From positions 838,463 to 902,462 of the forward strand of contig NZ_CP041763.1 of the NCBI RefSeq assembly GCF_007559005.1: 64,000 nt of DNA, given 5' to 3'. The notes below the pieces were generated by a model. It was not told the DNA's origin, did not search any database, and worked only from the letters and a program-made list of their open reading frames with translations. Made by a program: the position numbers and the translations under genes. Numbering within the stretch: the first letter of the stretch is position 1; the number at the start of each line of letters is the position of its first letter. The DNA comes from Gordonia zhaorongruii. GTDB lineage: Bacteria > Actinomycetota > Actinomycetes > Mycobacteriales > Mycobacteriaceae. This document shows positions 1 to 8,627 of the stretch, piece by piece.

Positions 1-1068
1 GTGCAAGATCATGTCGTCCGGGTCAGTCGGCTCCTCAGTCTGGCCGAAGTGGATTGCGCGGCAATTGATCCGGAACATGATCACGGCGTGGATCAAGGCG
101 GCGTAACCGGTGAAGAAATCCAGGTCCACCGGCCGATATCCGGTCTGCTCCTCGTACGACGCTGCGACATCCTCGCGGCGCAGGAAACCGGGCAGTCCGT
201 CCATGCCGGCCAACTCCGCGAGGTCCTGAAAGAATCTGTGCAGGAAGATCATCCATCCCACGTCCAGTTCGCGTGGGCCGATGGTCGCCATCTCCCAATC
301 GAGGACGGCGACGGGTTCGAAATCGCGGTACATGATGTTTCCGATCCGTGCGTCACCCCACGACAGCGCCGGTTCGGGTTCGTCCCGGGGGTAGGTCTCC
401 TCGACCCAGGCGAAGGCGCGGTCGATCAGCGGGGCGCCCGCACGTCCGGCGCGCGCCCAGTCGTAGAACCCGTGGAGGCGCCGTATGTGGGAGCGCAGCG
501 GGGACTCGCCGTCGCCGGGCGCGGCGACGCCGACCGGCGGCAGGGGAGCGGCGTGGATCTTCGCGAGGACGCCGACCGACGCGGTCGCCATCTGCGACCG
601 CTGCTCGGCGGTCGCCTCGGTGACCCACGACCCGAAGGTGTACGGCATGACGTCCGGTGGGACGTCGCCACCCACACGGTCCATCACGAAGAACGGCGCA
701 CCCAGTGCGTCCGGGCTCGGCTCCGACCACCACAGCGCGGGCAACGGCACGTCGGTGTGCTCGGCTAGATGCCGGATCAATTGGAACTGGCCGTCGAGAT
801 CGTACGATCCGAACACCGGATCGTTGTCGGGCATCGGCGCGACGCGCACCACCAGTTTCCGATCCTGGCCGTCGACGCGAACGTCCGCAAGCAGGGTCTC
901 GCTCGACATACCGTTCGCCGCCGGTATCTCGATCCCGGTCACGTGGGCTCGGTCGCCCTCGTGCTGCTTCATCCAGGCGTCGAGTCGGTCGCGGAGCCAT
1001 TCGGGGTCCCGGCGCGATCCGCTCGGCCGGGCCGCCTGGGAACCCTCATCATCGGTGATTCGAGTCAC
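1..1068 (-). CDS. Aminoglycoside phosphotransferase-like (APH/ACAD10-type) kinase, 3' end cut by window
   Basis: This is the first 356 codons of a protein that runs off the left edge. Reading the minus strand from a GTG at 1066-1068 gives an uninterrupted frame starting VTRITDDEGSQ. The kinase-like catalytic loop reads SWGDARIGNIMYRDF, with Asp and Asn in the usual APH spacing, and is followed by the metal-binding Asp in VAVLDWEMATIGP. A later piece reads YEEQTGYRPVDLDFF. This form of the fold is common in actinobacteria and resembles the kinase domain of ACAD10/11, often found near acyl-CoA dehydrogenases; the substrate is unknown. It is divergent from the MMPL transporter with 144 bp between them, so the operator at 1151-1181 could affect both. 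Family confident, function not. Confidence 0.85.
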   Translation of the reverse strand, partial: MTRITDDEGSQAARPSGSRRDPEWLRDRLDAWMKQHEGDRAHVTGIEIPAANGMSSETLLADVRVDGQDRKLVVRVAPMPDNDPVFGSYDLDGQFQLIRHLAEHTDVPLPALWWSEPSPDALGAPFFVMDRVGGDVPPDVMPYTFGSWVTEATAEQRSQMATASVGVLAKIHAAPLPPVGVAAPGDGESPLRSHIRRLHGFYDWARAGRAGAPLIDRAFAWVEETYPRDEPEPALSWGDARIGNIMYRDFEPVAVLDWEMATIGPRELDVGWMIFLHRFFQDLAELAGMDGLPGFLRREDVAASYEEQTGYRPVDLDFFTGYAALIHAVIMFRINCRAIHFGQTEEPTDPDDMILH

Positions 1069-1150
1069 ATCGCGATTAGAGCATGTGGCGACTCGTGTGC
1101 GAGCTGTTCGGCGCCGACTCGTCATAGAACGGACCGAAAACAGGCCTTCC

Positions 1151-1181
1151 AACGATGACTTATCAGTGGTAACTTATCGTT
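1151..1181. promoter_or_regulatory. 31-bp imperfect palindrome, probable TetR operator
   Basis: The left half AACGATGACTTATCA and the right half read on the other strand, AACGATAAGTTACCA, agree at 12 of 15 positions around a central base at 1166. It lies 32 bp before the MMPL start, where the promoter is expected. Length and symmetry fit an operator for a TetR dimer pair, and a TetR gene lies directly after the transporter. Binding is inferred. Confidence 0.6.
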
Positions 1182-1212
1182 GTTAACCTACTGGAATCGT
1201 AAGGGGATCCTC

Positions 1213-3456
1213 GTGCTCGCACGAATGACACGGCGCGTCATCGCCGCACCCAAGATCGTGCTCGGAATCGCCGTGGCGTTGCTCGTGCTCTGCGGGGTGT
1301 ACGGGATCGGTGCCGCGGAGAAGATGATGTCCGGCGGATTCGAGGATCCAGGTTCCGAATCGAGTCACGCCACGAAGGTGCTCGATGAGCGTTTCGACCG
1401 CGGCGGCGCCCAACTCGTATTCAAGCTCGACGCACCGGAAGGCGTGGACGTCACCACCGATCCGGAATCGGTGGCGGCGGGCCGCGAAGTGCTCGACGTC
1501 CTGCAGTCCAAGGGGGTCGACCGCGGTGGCTACGTGCAGGCCGGCGTCCTGAATATCTGGGACTCTCCGGAGCTGGCAGGGGAACTGCTGAGCAAGGACA
1601 AGTCGTCCACGCAGATCATCGCCTCCATCGCGGGCGGTGACGAGAAGGCACCGTCGAACGCGGAGGAGATGGTCGACCTCGTCGGCTCGCAACGCCACGG
1701 CATCGACATCCAGGCCGGCGGCATGGCGGTGGTCTTCGGGCAGATCAACGAACAGACCTCCAAGGATCTCGCAGTCGCCGAGGCGATCGCGATCCCGATC
1801 AGCTTCCTGTTCCTGATCGTGGTGTTCGGCGGCGTGATCGCAGCCGCGCTCCCCGTGCTGATCGGCGGTGCGGCCATCGTCGGCACCCTGGCGATGCTGC
1901 GGGTGATCGCCGAGTTCGCCGACGTCTCGATCTTCGCGCTCAACCTGACCACCGCGATGGGGCTGGCTCTCGCCATCGACTACACGCTTCTCATCGTCAC
2001 CCGGTATCGCGAGGAAGTCGCGGGCGGGAAGTCCCGAGCAGACGCGATCGTCCGGACCATCGACACGGCGGGGCGCACAGTGCTCTTCTCCGCGATCACG
2101 GTGGCTCTCGCGCTCGCGGCGCTGGCGATCTTCCCCATGTACTTCCTTCGGTCCTTCGCCTACGCGGGCGTCGGCGTCGTCGTGGTGGCGCTGCTCGCCG
2201 CGCTCATCATCACTCCCGCGCTGCTGATCCTCCTGGGCGACCGCGTGGACTCCCTGAACGTCCGGCACGCCATCGCCAAGCGGTTCGGCCGGAAGACCTC
2301 GGCAGCCGAGTCCGGTGGGACTCAACCGATCGAGGAATCCGGCTGGTACCGGATGTCACGCGCGGTCCTGCGCCGCGCTGTTCCGGTCGCGATCGTCGTT
2401 CCGGTCCTCCTGCTGATCCTCGGGGCGCCGTTCCTATCTCTGAAGTTCGGTTTTCCCGACGACCGGGTGCTGCCGAAGGACTCCGCGGTGCACTCGATGG
2501 CCGATGAGATCCGCACCGACTTCACCGAGGATTCGAGCGGGACCGCGGTCGCCGTCGTCGAGGGCGACGTCGCGCCGCCCGCACTCGGTGGCTACGCGTC
2601 CGCACTGTCGAAGGTCGATGGCGTGGCCGCGGTGACGTCGCCGACGGGCGTGTTCCGGGACGGGCGGCAGATCGCGCCCGGAAACGATGCCGACGCGCGG
2701 CCCGGCGCCGCTCTGCTCACCGTCGCCTCCGGGGTTGCACCGATGAGCGACGACGGACGGGACCAGGTCGACGCACTGCGGAGTGTGGCGCAGCCCGCCG
2801 GTGCGGCAGTGGCGTTCACCGGCGCGGCGGCGACCAACGTCGACGCGGTGGACGGGATGTTCCATTACCTGCCCTGGGTGCTGATCGTGATCGCCGTCGC
2901 GACCTATGTGCTGCTGTTCCTGTTCACCGGCAGCGTGGTCCTTCCACTCAAGGCGTTGGTGGTGAACATCCTGTCGTTGTCGGCGACGTTCGGCGCCATG
3001 GTCTGGATCTTCCAGGAAGGGCATCTGGGCGGCTTGGGGACCACCCCGCTCGGCTACCTGGTGGCGACGATGCCGGTGCTGATGTTCTGCATCGCGTTCG
3101 GTCTGTCGATGGACTACGAGGTGTTCCTGCTCGGCCGCATCCGGGAGGAATGGCTCAAATCGGATCGGACCAAGGAGGCCAACGATCGTGCCGTCGCCCT
3201 CGGGCTGGCACGCACCGGCCGCGTCGTCACTGCGGCTGCCCTGTTGATGGCGATCGTCTTCACCGGGATCGCCGCATCCGAGGTGTCGTTCATGAGAATG
3301 TTCGGTGTGGGCTTGACGCTCGCGGTCCTGATGGACGCTACCGTCATCCGCATGCTCCTCGTCCCGGCTTTCATGCGGCTGGCCGGCTTGTGGAACTGGT
3401 GGGCACCTGCGCCGTTGCGGCGAGTGCACGAACGGATTGGAATCACGGAGGAATGA
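1213..3456 (+). CDS. MMPL/RND-family membrane transporter
   Basis: Large inner-membrane transporter of the MMPL (RND) family, which moves lipids or drugs using the proton gradient. The architecture is a TM helix at the N terminus, an extracytoplasmic domain, a TM bundle (ISFLFLIVVFGGVIAAALPV onward), a second extracytoplasmic domain, then a second TM bundle. Asp-Tyr pairs in the fourth TM of each half are visible (MGLALAIDYTLLIV; FGLSMDYEVFLLGR), as expected for proton relay. GTG at 1213 is preferred because AAGGGG lies six bases upstream; a TTG 33 bp earlier has no such site. The 748 residues fit the short actinobacterial YdfJ-like MMPLs rather than MmpL3-size lipid exporters. The TetR gene follows after nine bases, so they are probably co-transcribed and autoregulated through the palindrome at 1151-1181. 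Confidence 0.9.
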   Translation: MLARMTRRVIAAPKIVLGIAVALLVLCGVYGIGAAEKMMSGGFEDPGSESSHATKVLDERFDRGGAQLVFKLDAPEGVDVTTDPESVAAGREVLDVLQSKGVDRGGYVQAGVLNIWDSPELAGELLSKDKSSTQIIASIAGGDEKAPSNAEEMVDLVGSQRHGIDIQAGGMAVVFGQINEQTSKDLAVAEAIAIPISFLFLIVVFGGVIAAALPVLIGGAAIVGTLAMLRVIAEFADVSIFALNLTTAMGLALAIDYTLLIVTRYREEVAGGKSRADAIVRTIDTAGRTVLFSAITVALALAALAIFPMYFLRSFAYAGVGVVVVALLAALIITPALLILLGDRVDSLNVRHAIAKRFGRKTSAAESGGTQPIEESGWYRMSRAVLRRAVPVAIVVPVLLLILGAPFLSLKFGFPDDRVLPKDSAVHSMADEIRTDFTEDSSGTAVAVVEGDVAPPALGGYASALSKVDGVAAVTSPTGVFRDGRQIAPGNDADARPGAALLTVASGVAPMSDDGRDQVDALRSVAQPAGAAVAFTGAAATNVDAVDGMFHYLPWVLIVIAVATYVLLFLFTGSVVLPLKALVVNILSLSATFGAMVWIFQEGHLGGLGTTPLGYLVATMPVLMFCIAFGLSMDYEVFLLGRIREEWLKSDRTKEANDRAVALGLARTGRVVTAAALLMAIVFTGIAASEVSFMRMFGVGLTLAVLMDATVIRMLLVPAFMRLAGLWNWWAPAPLRRVHERIGITEE

Positions 3457-3465
3457 CACCCGGAC

Positions 3466-4098
3466 ATGGCTGATTCCGTCCCTCCACGACAGCGCTCACC
3501 ACGCGGTTCCGGTGAGAAGCTCGCCGCCGAGATCATCGACGCGACCACCGATCTGCTGATCGCCCACGGCAGTGCGGAGTCGGTATCGATCCGTCAGGTG
3601 GCCCAGCGCGTTGGCGTCACACCGCCGTCGATCTACCTGCACTTCGAGGACAAGGAAGAACTGCTCGACGCGGTGTGCGCGCACTTCTTCGAGCAGTTCG
3701 ACGAGGTCATGATGGCGGCGAGCGCGGGTGTCGACGACCTGTGGGATCGGACCCTGGCCCAGGGGCTGGCCTACGTGAGGTTCGCCATCGAGAACGACGT
3801 CGTCTACCGCACGGCGTCAATCCGGGTCACCCCGCCCGGCGAGCCGACCCTCACGGACGAGGCGCTGATGTCGTCGGCATTCGTCCACTTCACCGACACC
3901 GTCGAGGAGATGATGGCTGCGGGCATCCTGCCGACGGACGATCCGGTCGTCACCGTGCTCAAGCTCTGGTCCGCCGCGCACGGTGTCGCGTCGCTGATGA
4001 TCTCCAAACCGGGCCTGCCGTGGGGCGACGATCTGGCGATCGCGGAATCGATCCTGCGTGCCGTCTGCCTCGGGCTTGGTCAAGAACCGGTAAAGTAG
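3466..4098 (+). CDS. TetR/AcrR-family transcriptional regulator
   Basis: A 210-residue regulator with an N-terminal helix-turn-helix. The segment IIDATTDLLIAHG leads into SIRQVAQRVGVTPPSIYLHF, the standard TetR recognition helix, followed by EDKEELLDAVCAHFF. The C-terminal part is the variable ligand domain (TetR_C_33-like, with LTDEALMSSAFVHFTDTVEE). It starts nine bases after the MMPL stop and probably represses that transporter and itself. The likely target is the palindrome at 1151-1181, but this has not been shown. The ligand is unknown; the neighbouring transporter suggests a lipophilic compound. Confidence 0.88.
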   Translation: MADSVPPRQRSPRGSGEKLAAEIIDATTDLLIAHGSAESVSIRQVAQRVGVTPPSIYLHFEDKEELLDAVCAHFFEQFDEVMMAASAGVDDLWDRTLAQGLAYVRFAIENDVVYRTASIRVTPPGEPTLTDEALMSSAFVHFTDTVEEMMAAGILPTDDPVVTVLKLWSAAHGVASLMISKPGLPWGDDLAIAESILRAVCLGLGQEPVK

Positions 4099-4185
4099 GG
4101 AACACAGCGGGTCCGATGTTCGTTGAACGATCGAACCACATCGTCCGCACAGTTGATGCGTACCGAATTCGTGTAAGGAGCATAC

Positions 4186-5076
4186 GTGCGAGAGAGCAGT
4201 AATCCGATCATGCGAGGCGTGGTCCGGGGCAACAAGAAGGACGGCGGCGGTTACGCCTCCTTCGGTCAAGGACTCGCAGGCGCCGGTCAGGCATCGATGA
4301 TGCAGGGCCAGCAGCAGCACACCGACCAGTACACCCAGCAGGGCTACGCGCCGCAGGCCGGCACCCGCCCGATGAGCATCGACGACGTCGTCACCAAGAC
4401 GGCGATGACGCTCGGCGTGCTCGTCGCGTTCGCCATCGCGAGTTACTTCTTCATCAGCAGCCGTGGCGACCAAGCCGCCCAGATGTCCGTCGCAGCGCCG
4501 ATCATGGCCGTCGGCGCCATCGGCGGTCTCGTCCTCGTCCTGATCGCGACGTTCGGCCGCAAACAGGACAACCCGGCGATCGTCCTCTCGTACTCCGCGC
4601 TCGAAGGCCTGTTCGTCGGCGCGATCTCGTTCGTGTTCGGCAACCTCACCGTCAGCAACACCTCGGCGGGATCGATGATCGGCCAGGCCGTTCTCGGCAC
4701 GCTCGGCGTGTTCGGCGGCATGCTCGTCGTCTACAAGGTCGGCGCCATCCGCGTCACTCCGCGGTTCACCCGCATGCTGATGGCAGGCATGTTCGGTGTC
4801 CTCGCCCTGATCATCGGCAACCTGGTCATCGGCTTCTTCAACGGTGGCGAGGGCTTCGGCCTGCGTGACGGCGGACCGCTGTCGATCATCTTCTCGCTGG
4901 TCTGCATCGCGCTCGCCGCGTTCTCGTTCCTTCTCGACTTCGACCAGGCGGACAACCTCATCCGCGCAGGTGCACCGTCGAAGGCGGCCTGGGGCGTGGC
5001 CCTCGGTCTGACCGTCACCCTGGTCTGGCTGTACGTCGAGATCCTGCGACTGCTGAGCTACCTCAACAGCGACTAG
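4186..5076 (+). CDS. Bax inhibitor-1/YccA family membrane protein
   Basis: A 296-residue membrane protein of the Bax1-I family, with a Gln/Gly-rich cytoplasmic N terminus of about 65 residues and then seven predicted TM segments (from VVTKTAMTLGVLVAFAIASY to LTVTLVWLYVEILRLLSYL). Family members are calcium-leak or stress-response membrane proteins; the bacterial role is poorly defined. The GTG start has a good AAGGAG seven bases upstream. The pattern DFDQADNLIRAGAPSKAAWG near the end is typical of the actinobacterial subgroup. The gene stands alone, with a strong terminator right behind it. Confidence 0.88.
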   Translation: MRESSNPIMRGVVRGNKKDGGGYASFGQGLAGAGQASMMQGQQQHTDQYTQQGYAPQAGTRPMSIDDVVTKTAMTLGVLVAFAIASYFFISSRGDQAAQMSVAAPIMAVGAIGGLVLVLIATFGRKQDNPAIVLSYSALEGLFVGAISFVFGNLTVSNTSAGSMIGQAVLGTLGVFGGMLVVYKVGAIRVTPRFTRMLMAGMFGVLALIIGNLVIGFFNGGEGFGLRDGGPLSIIFSLVCIALAAFSFLLDFDQADNLIRAGAPSKAAWGVALGLTVTLVWLYVEILRLLSYLNSD

Positions 5077-5097
5077 CCGCTCACGCGCTCACCGACC

Positions 5098-5149
5098 GAC
5101 GAGGCCCGTCCGGTGCGAGGGAAAACACCTTGCACGGACGGGCCTCGTC
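5098..5149 (+). terminator. Intrinsic terminator after the Bax1-like gene
   Basis: GACGAGGCCCGTCCG pairs with CGGACGGGCCTCGTC, extended by a TGCGAGG/CCTTGCA stem. The loop is short and the following bases are only weakly T-rich, as usual in this GC range. It ends 15 bases before the next start codon. Confidence 0.8.
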
Positions 5150-5164
5150 CTGTTCGCTGAACTG

Positions 5165-6619
5165 GTGAAACGCAACGACTTCACGATCATCGCCACACTG
5201 ATCGTCGCCACGTTCGTGGTAGTCCTCAACGAGACGGTGATGAGCGTGGCGCTCCCCGTCCTGCAGTCAGATCTCGGTGTGCCGCCGAGCGAAGGCCAGT
5301 GGCTCACCACCATCTTCATGCTGACGATGGCGATCGTCATCCCGCTGACGGGGTTCCTCATCCAGCAGTTCGGGACCCGCACGATGTTCCTGGCGGCGAT
5401 GACGCTCTTCACGACCGGTACCGCCCTCGCAACGGTGGCGCCCGGTTTCGAGATGCTGCTGGTGGCGCGTGTCGTGCAGGCCCTCGGTACCGCGGTGATG
5501 CTGCCGCTGCTCATGACGACCGTCATGACGCTGGTTCCCGAGGAACGGCGCGGGGTGATGATGGGCAACATCTCCGTCGTCGTAGCGGTGGCGCCCGCGC
5601 TCGGACCGACCCTGTCGGGATTCATTCTCGATCATCTGAGCTGGCGCTGGGTATTCGGCGTCGTGCTGCCGATCGCGGTGGGTGCGACGGTCATCGGTGC
5701 GAAGTACGTGCGGCAGATCGGCGAGCGGTCGAAGGTGCCGATCGATGTCGTATCGATCCCGCTGTCGGTGCTGGGGTTCGGCGGTCTCGTCTACGGTTTG
5801 GTGTCCATCGGGCAGAGCGCCGACGGCACGGCCACCATGCCGATCTGGATCCCGTTCGTCATCGGCTCGGCAGGGCTCGCGGTGTTCGTGGCCCGCCAGA
5901 TTCAGCTGCAGCGCGAGGACCGTGCGCTCCTGGATCTGCGGGTGTTCGCCTCCGTGCCGTTCTCACTGTCGGTGGTGCTGGTGATCGTCGCGATGGCGAC
6001 GATGATGGGCACGTTCATCGTCGTCCCGCTGTTCGCGCACGACGTTCTCGGCATGAGTCCGCTCACCACCGGTCTCATCACGTTGCCCGGCGGTCTGCTG
6101 ATGGGGCTGGCGTCCCCGTTCATCGGGCGGCTGTACGACCTGCGCGGACCGCGGATGCTCGTGATCCCGGGCACGTTGCTCATCTCGGGCGCGGTCTGGT
6201 TGATGACGACCATCACCACCGACACGTCGTTCTGGCTGCTGCTGGGCGCCAATGTGATTCTGTGTCTCGGTCTGTCGGCGACGTTCACTCCGTTGATGAC
6301 GTTGAGTCTTGGTTCGCTGAAACCGGCGCTCTACTCGCACGGTTCGGCGGCGCTCGGCACGCTGCAGCAGGTCGCGGGTGGTGCCGGCACCGCGTTGTTC
6401 ATCACGATCATGACCGTCGTCGCCAAGGACGGGATCGCTGCAGGAGACACTGCGGCCGTCGCGAGCACCGACGGTGTGCGGACCGTGTTCGTCACCGCCG
6501 GTTGCCTGAGCATCGTGGTGGTGATCCTGGGACTGTTCGTACGCAGGCCAGTCGGTCAGCAGTCGGCGGTGACGCCGGTCGACGATGACGAGCCGGAGCA
6601 GGTCGCCGTCCTCACCTGA
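5165..6619 (+). CDS. DHA2-type MFS drug efflux transporter
   Basis: A 484-residue major facilitator of the DHA2 (14-TM, EmrB/LmrB) type, probably a proton-driven multidrug exporter. The first helix reads TIIATLIVATFVVVLNETVM with the conserved Asn-Glu, then ALPVLQSDLGVPPSEGQWLT. Motif C of antiporters appears as VAVAPALGPTLSGFILD after a conserved LVPEERRG loop. The GTG start has no clear ribosome-binding site and sits 15 bases after the terminator of the previous gene, so either the message is very short-leadered or the promoter overlaps the terminator. Convergent with cinA, with four bases between stops. Substrate unknown. Confidence 0.88.
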   Translation: MKRNDFTIIATLIVATFVVVLNETVMSVALPVLQSDLGVPPSEGQWLTTIFMLTMAIVIPLTGFLIQQFGTRTMFLAAMTLFTTGTALATVAPGFEMLLVARVVQALGTAVMLPLLMTTVMTLVPEERRGVMMGNISVVVAVAPALGPTLSGFILDHLSWRWVFGVVLPIAVGATVIGAKYVRQIGERSKVPIDVVSIPLSVLGFGGLVYGLVSIGQSADGTATMPIWIPFVIGSAGLAVFVARQIQLQREDRALLDLRVFASVPFSLSVVLVIVAMATMMGTFIVVPLFAHDVLGMSPLTTGLITLPGGLLMGLASPFIGRLYDLRGPRMLVIPGTLLISGAVWLMTTITTDTSFWLLLGANVILCLGLSATFTPLMTLSLGSLKPALYSHGSAALGTLQQVAGGAGTALFITIMTVVAKDGIAAGDTAAVASTDGVRTVFVTAGCLSIVVVILGLFVRRPVGQQSAVTPVDDDEPEQVAVLT

Positions 6620-6623
6620 GTCG

Positions 6624-7898
6624 CTACTCGCGCAGATGCTTGGCCAGCAGGTGCATGGCGGCCACGGTGGCGAGCATGCGCACCGACCGGCGGTCGCCGG
6701 GGAAGTGCCTGGTGGCCGTGACGGTCTCGCGTCCGGCGATCGCCACCCCGAAGCAGACCGTTCCCACGGGCTTGCCGGGACGTGCGCCGTCCGGACCGGC
6801 GATCCCGGTGGTGGACACGGCGACGTCCGTACCAACCGAGGTGCGGGCACCGTCGGCCATCGCCGCCGCGACCTGCTCGCTGACCGCACCGTGCTCGCCG
6901 ATCAGGTCGGCGGGCACTCCGAGCACGCCGGACTTCACCTCATTCGCGTACGCGGCCACGCCCCCGAGGAAGTAGGCGGACGATCCCGGCCGGTCGGTGA
7001 AGCGGGCCGCGATCAGGCCGCCCGTGCACGATTCGGCCGTCGACACCGTGCGGCCGGCCAGCGCGTCGATCACCACGTCGTCCACCTCGGACCCGTCCGT
7101 CGAGAAGATGCGCTCACCGTACGACGCGCTCAGCATGTCGACCAGCGCGTCGTACGACGCCGTCGTGGAATCGTCGAACCGCGTGACGATCTCGAGTTCG
7201 CCGCCCCGCATGCAGGTGGTGACCTCGAGATCGGAATAGCCGTCGATGGACTGCTCGGCGTCGCGCAGCGTGACCGCGAGGTCGGGTTCGGACAGCCCGT
7301 AGGCCCGGATCGTCTCCTGCGTGACCGGTGATCGTCCGGTGAGAGCAGCGGAGACGGGGGCGCTGCCCATCGCAGCGCCCCACATCGACTGCAACTCGTG
7401 CGGTGGACCCGGCAGAATCAGGATCGTCGGATGCCTGTCTCCGGCGGGTATGGCAACCCCGGGGGCCGTCCCCGCCGGCGGGATCGGCTGCGCGCCATCG
7501 GGAATCAGTGATTGCTTCTCGACCGCGGCGAGCATCGAGGGAGGGAGGGAGTCCGCATCGGCGTACTTGCGCCACCGACGGACCACGCCGTCGACGGTCC
7601 GCGCGATATCGGCGTCGCGCCGCAGCTCGCGGCCAGTGAAGTCGGCGACCGTCGCGACCGTCAGATCGTCTGCTGTGGGGCCGAGGCCGCCGGTGGTGAC
7701 GATGAGGTCGACGCCTTGATCGGTGAGGAACTGCAGCTGCGCGGTCAGATCGCGGGGGCGGTCACCGCAGACCGTGAGGTGACCGACCTCGACACCCAGC
7801 GCGAGTAACTGCTGTGACACCCACGGTCCGTTGCGGTCGGTGATCCATCCGCTCAGAACTTCGGTGCCGGTAACGACGATTCCCGCGCGCGTACTCAC
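6624..7898 (-). CDS. cinA: CinA family protein (NMN deamidase-related)
   Basis: Two-domain CinA. The N-terminal MoaB/Mog-like fold (GIVVTGTEVLSGWITDRNG; GGLGPTADDLTVATVADF) is linked in the family to ADP-ribose pyrophosphatase activity. The C-terminal nicotinamide-nucleotide amidase domain carries STAESCTGGLIAARFTD and STTGIAGPDGARPGKPVGT. The expected role is pyridine-nucleotide repair or recycling in the cytosol. I place the start at GTG 7898 (424 residues), because a -10 box TACTCT lies exactly seven bases upstream, as for many leaderless genes here; the upstream extension to 7931 would begin with TTG and has no support. The -10 box and start codon lie inside a perfect 18-bp inverted repeat (separate entry). 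Confidence 0.88.
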   Translation of the reverse strand: MSTRAGIVVTGTEVLSGWITDRNGPWVSQQLLALGVEVGHLTVCGDRPRDLTAQLQFLTDQGVDLIVTTGGLGPTADDLTVATVADFTGRELRRDADIARTVDGVVRRWRKYADADSLPPSMLAAVEKQSLIPDGAQPIPPAGTAPGVAIPAGDRHPTILILPGPPHELQSMWGAAMGSAPVSAALTGRSPVTQETIRAYGLSEPDLAVTLRDAEQSIDGYSDLEVTTCMRGGELEIVTRFDDSTTASYDALVDMLSASYGERIFSTDGSEVDDVVIDALAGRTVSTAESCTGGLIAARFTDRPGSSAYFLGGVAAYANEVKSGVLGVPADLIGEHGAVSEQVAAAMADGARTSVGTDVAVSTTGIAGPDGARPGKPVGTVCFGVAIAGRETVTATRHFPGDRRSVRMLATVAAMHLLAKHLRE

Positions 7899-7924
7899 AG
7901 TGCTGAGAGTACGCGCGCGGGAAT
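7879..7924. repeat. Perfect 18-bp inverted repeat over the cinA promoter and start
   Basis: ATTCCCGCGCGCGTACTC (7879-7896) is repeated in perfect inversion at 7907-7924 with a 10-base spacer. On the minus strand the cinA -10 box (7906-7911) straddles the spacer and one arm, and the GTG begins at the edge of the other arm. It also lies downstream of the first porin gene. It could be an operator, a terminator for the porin message, or an RNA hairpin covering the cinA start. Confidence 0.75.
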
Positions 7925-7953
7925 CAGTCAAAAAGAGCCGTCGTCGGGCTGGA

Positions 7954-8592
7954 TCAGCCGAGGCTGAACGGCTTGCCGTACATCGTGACGTTGCCCTTGA
8001 AGGTGTCGGTCTTCACCTGAACGGTGACCTGGGCACGAGCCGAGGCGTGGCCGGCGCAGCCGTCGACGCCGAAGCGCTCCTGGCTGTACGCGAGTCCGCC
8101 GCGGGCGTTGCCGAAGTCGAACTTGGTGACGTCGTCGTCTGCACCGGCGACGTTGACCACGGGCACGTACTTGGCCTCACCGGGGGAGAGGGTGAAGCCG
8201 CCGGTTGCCTCGGCATCGGGCGTGACCGTGTCGTCCTCGGCTGTTGCGGACCCCTTGCCCTCGGCGCTGGCACCGAAGTTGAGCTGGCAGCCGACCTGGT
8301 AGCCGGCGTTGAGCGTGCCGCCCTTGACATCGCCCTTGGTGGAGACGGCGACCTTGCCCGAGACCCACACCTCACGGCTGGTCGGGATGTTGCTGACGGC
8401 GCGGCTGACGCGGACCGACTCGTCGAAGAGTCGGATGCTGACGCTGCTGCCGTCGCCGAGGTTCTTGTGCTTGAAGCCGCCCGGCAGCTTGCCCGCGTCG
8501 GCAGCACCGGTGGTGCTGGGAATGCCGGTGACGGCGATGAGAGCGGCGCCCGCGATTGCGGCACCGGTTGCGATACGAGAATTGTTCTTCAT
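7954..8592 (-). CDS. MspA-family porin, copy A
   Basis: A 212-residue exported protein of the MspA family, octameric outer-membrane porins of mycolic-acid bacteria that admit small hydrophilic solutes. An N-terminal signal peptide (MKNNSRIATGAAIAGAALIA, probable cleavage after the ADA near residue 33) precedes GKLPGGFKHKNLGDG, where the mature barrel protein starts. Family marks are YQVGCQLNFGAS, VDGCAGHASARAQVTV and the C terminus YGKPFSLG. The second porin gene lies 35 bp upstream on the same strand, so the two are probably one transcription unit ending near the inverted repeat at 7879-7924. The start is ATG with AGGAC nearby. Confidence 0.87.
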   Translation of the reverse strand: MKNNSRIATGAAIAGAALIAVTGIPSTTGAADAGKLPGGFKHKNLGDGSSVSIRLFDESVRVSRAVSNIPTSREVWVSGKVAVSTKGDVKGGTLNAGYQVGCQLNFGASAEGKGSATAEDDTVTPDAEATGGFTLSPGEAKYVPVVNVAGADDDVTKFDFGNARGGLAYSQERFGVDGCAGHASARAQVTVQVKTDTFKGNVTMYGKPFSLG

Positions 8593-8627
8593 GTCAGTAC
8601 GTCCTAGCGCAGTGTCGTCGGGGTGGA

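Noticed and set aside
1180..1212. Upstream TTG start of the MMPL gene
   Set aside because: It overlaps the operator palindrome and lacks a ribosome-binding site, while GTG 1213 has AAGGGG.
4115..4150. Weak hairpin before the Bax1-like gene
   Set aside because: Interrupted stem with no T-run or conserved element; could be chance.
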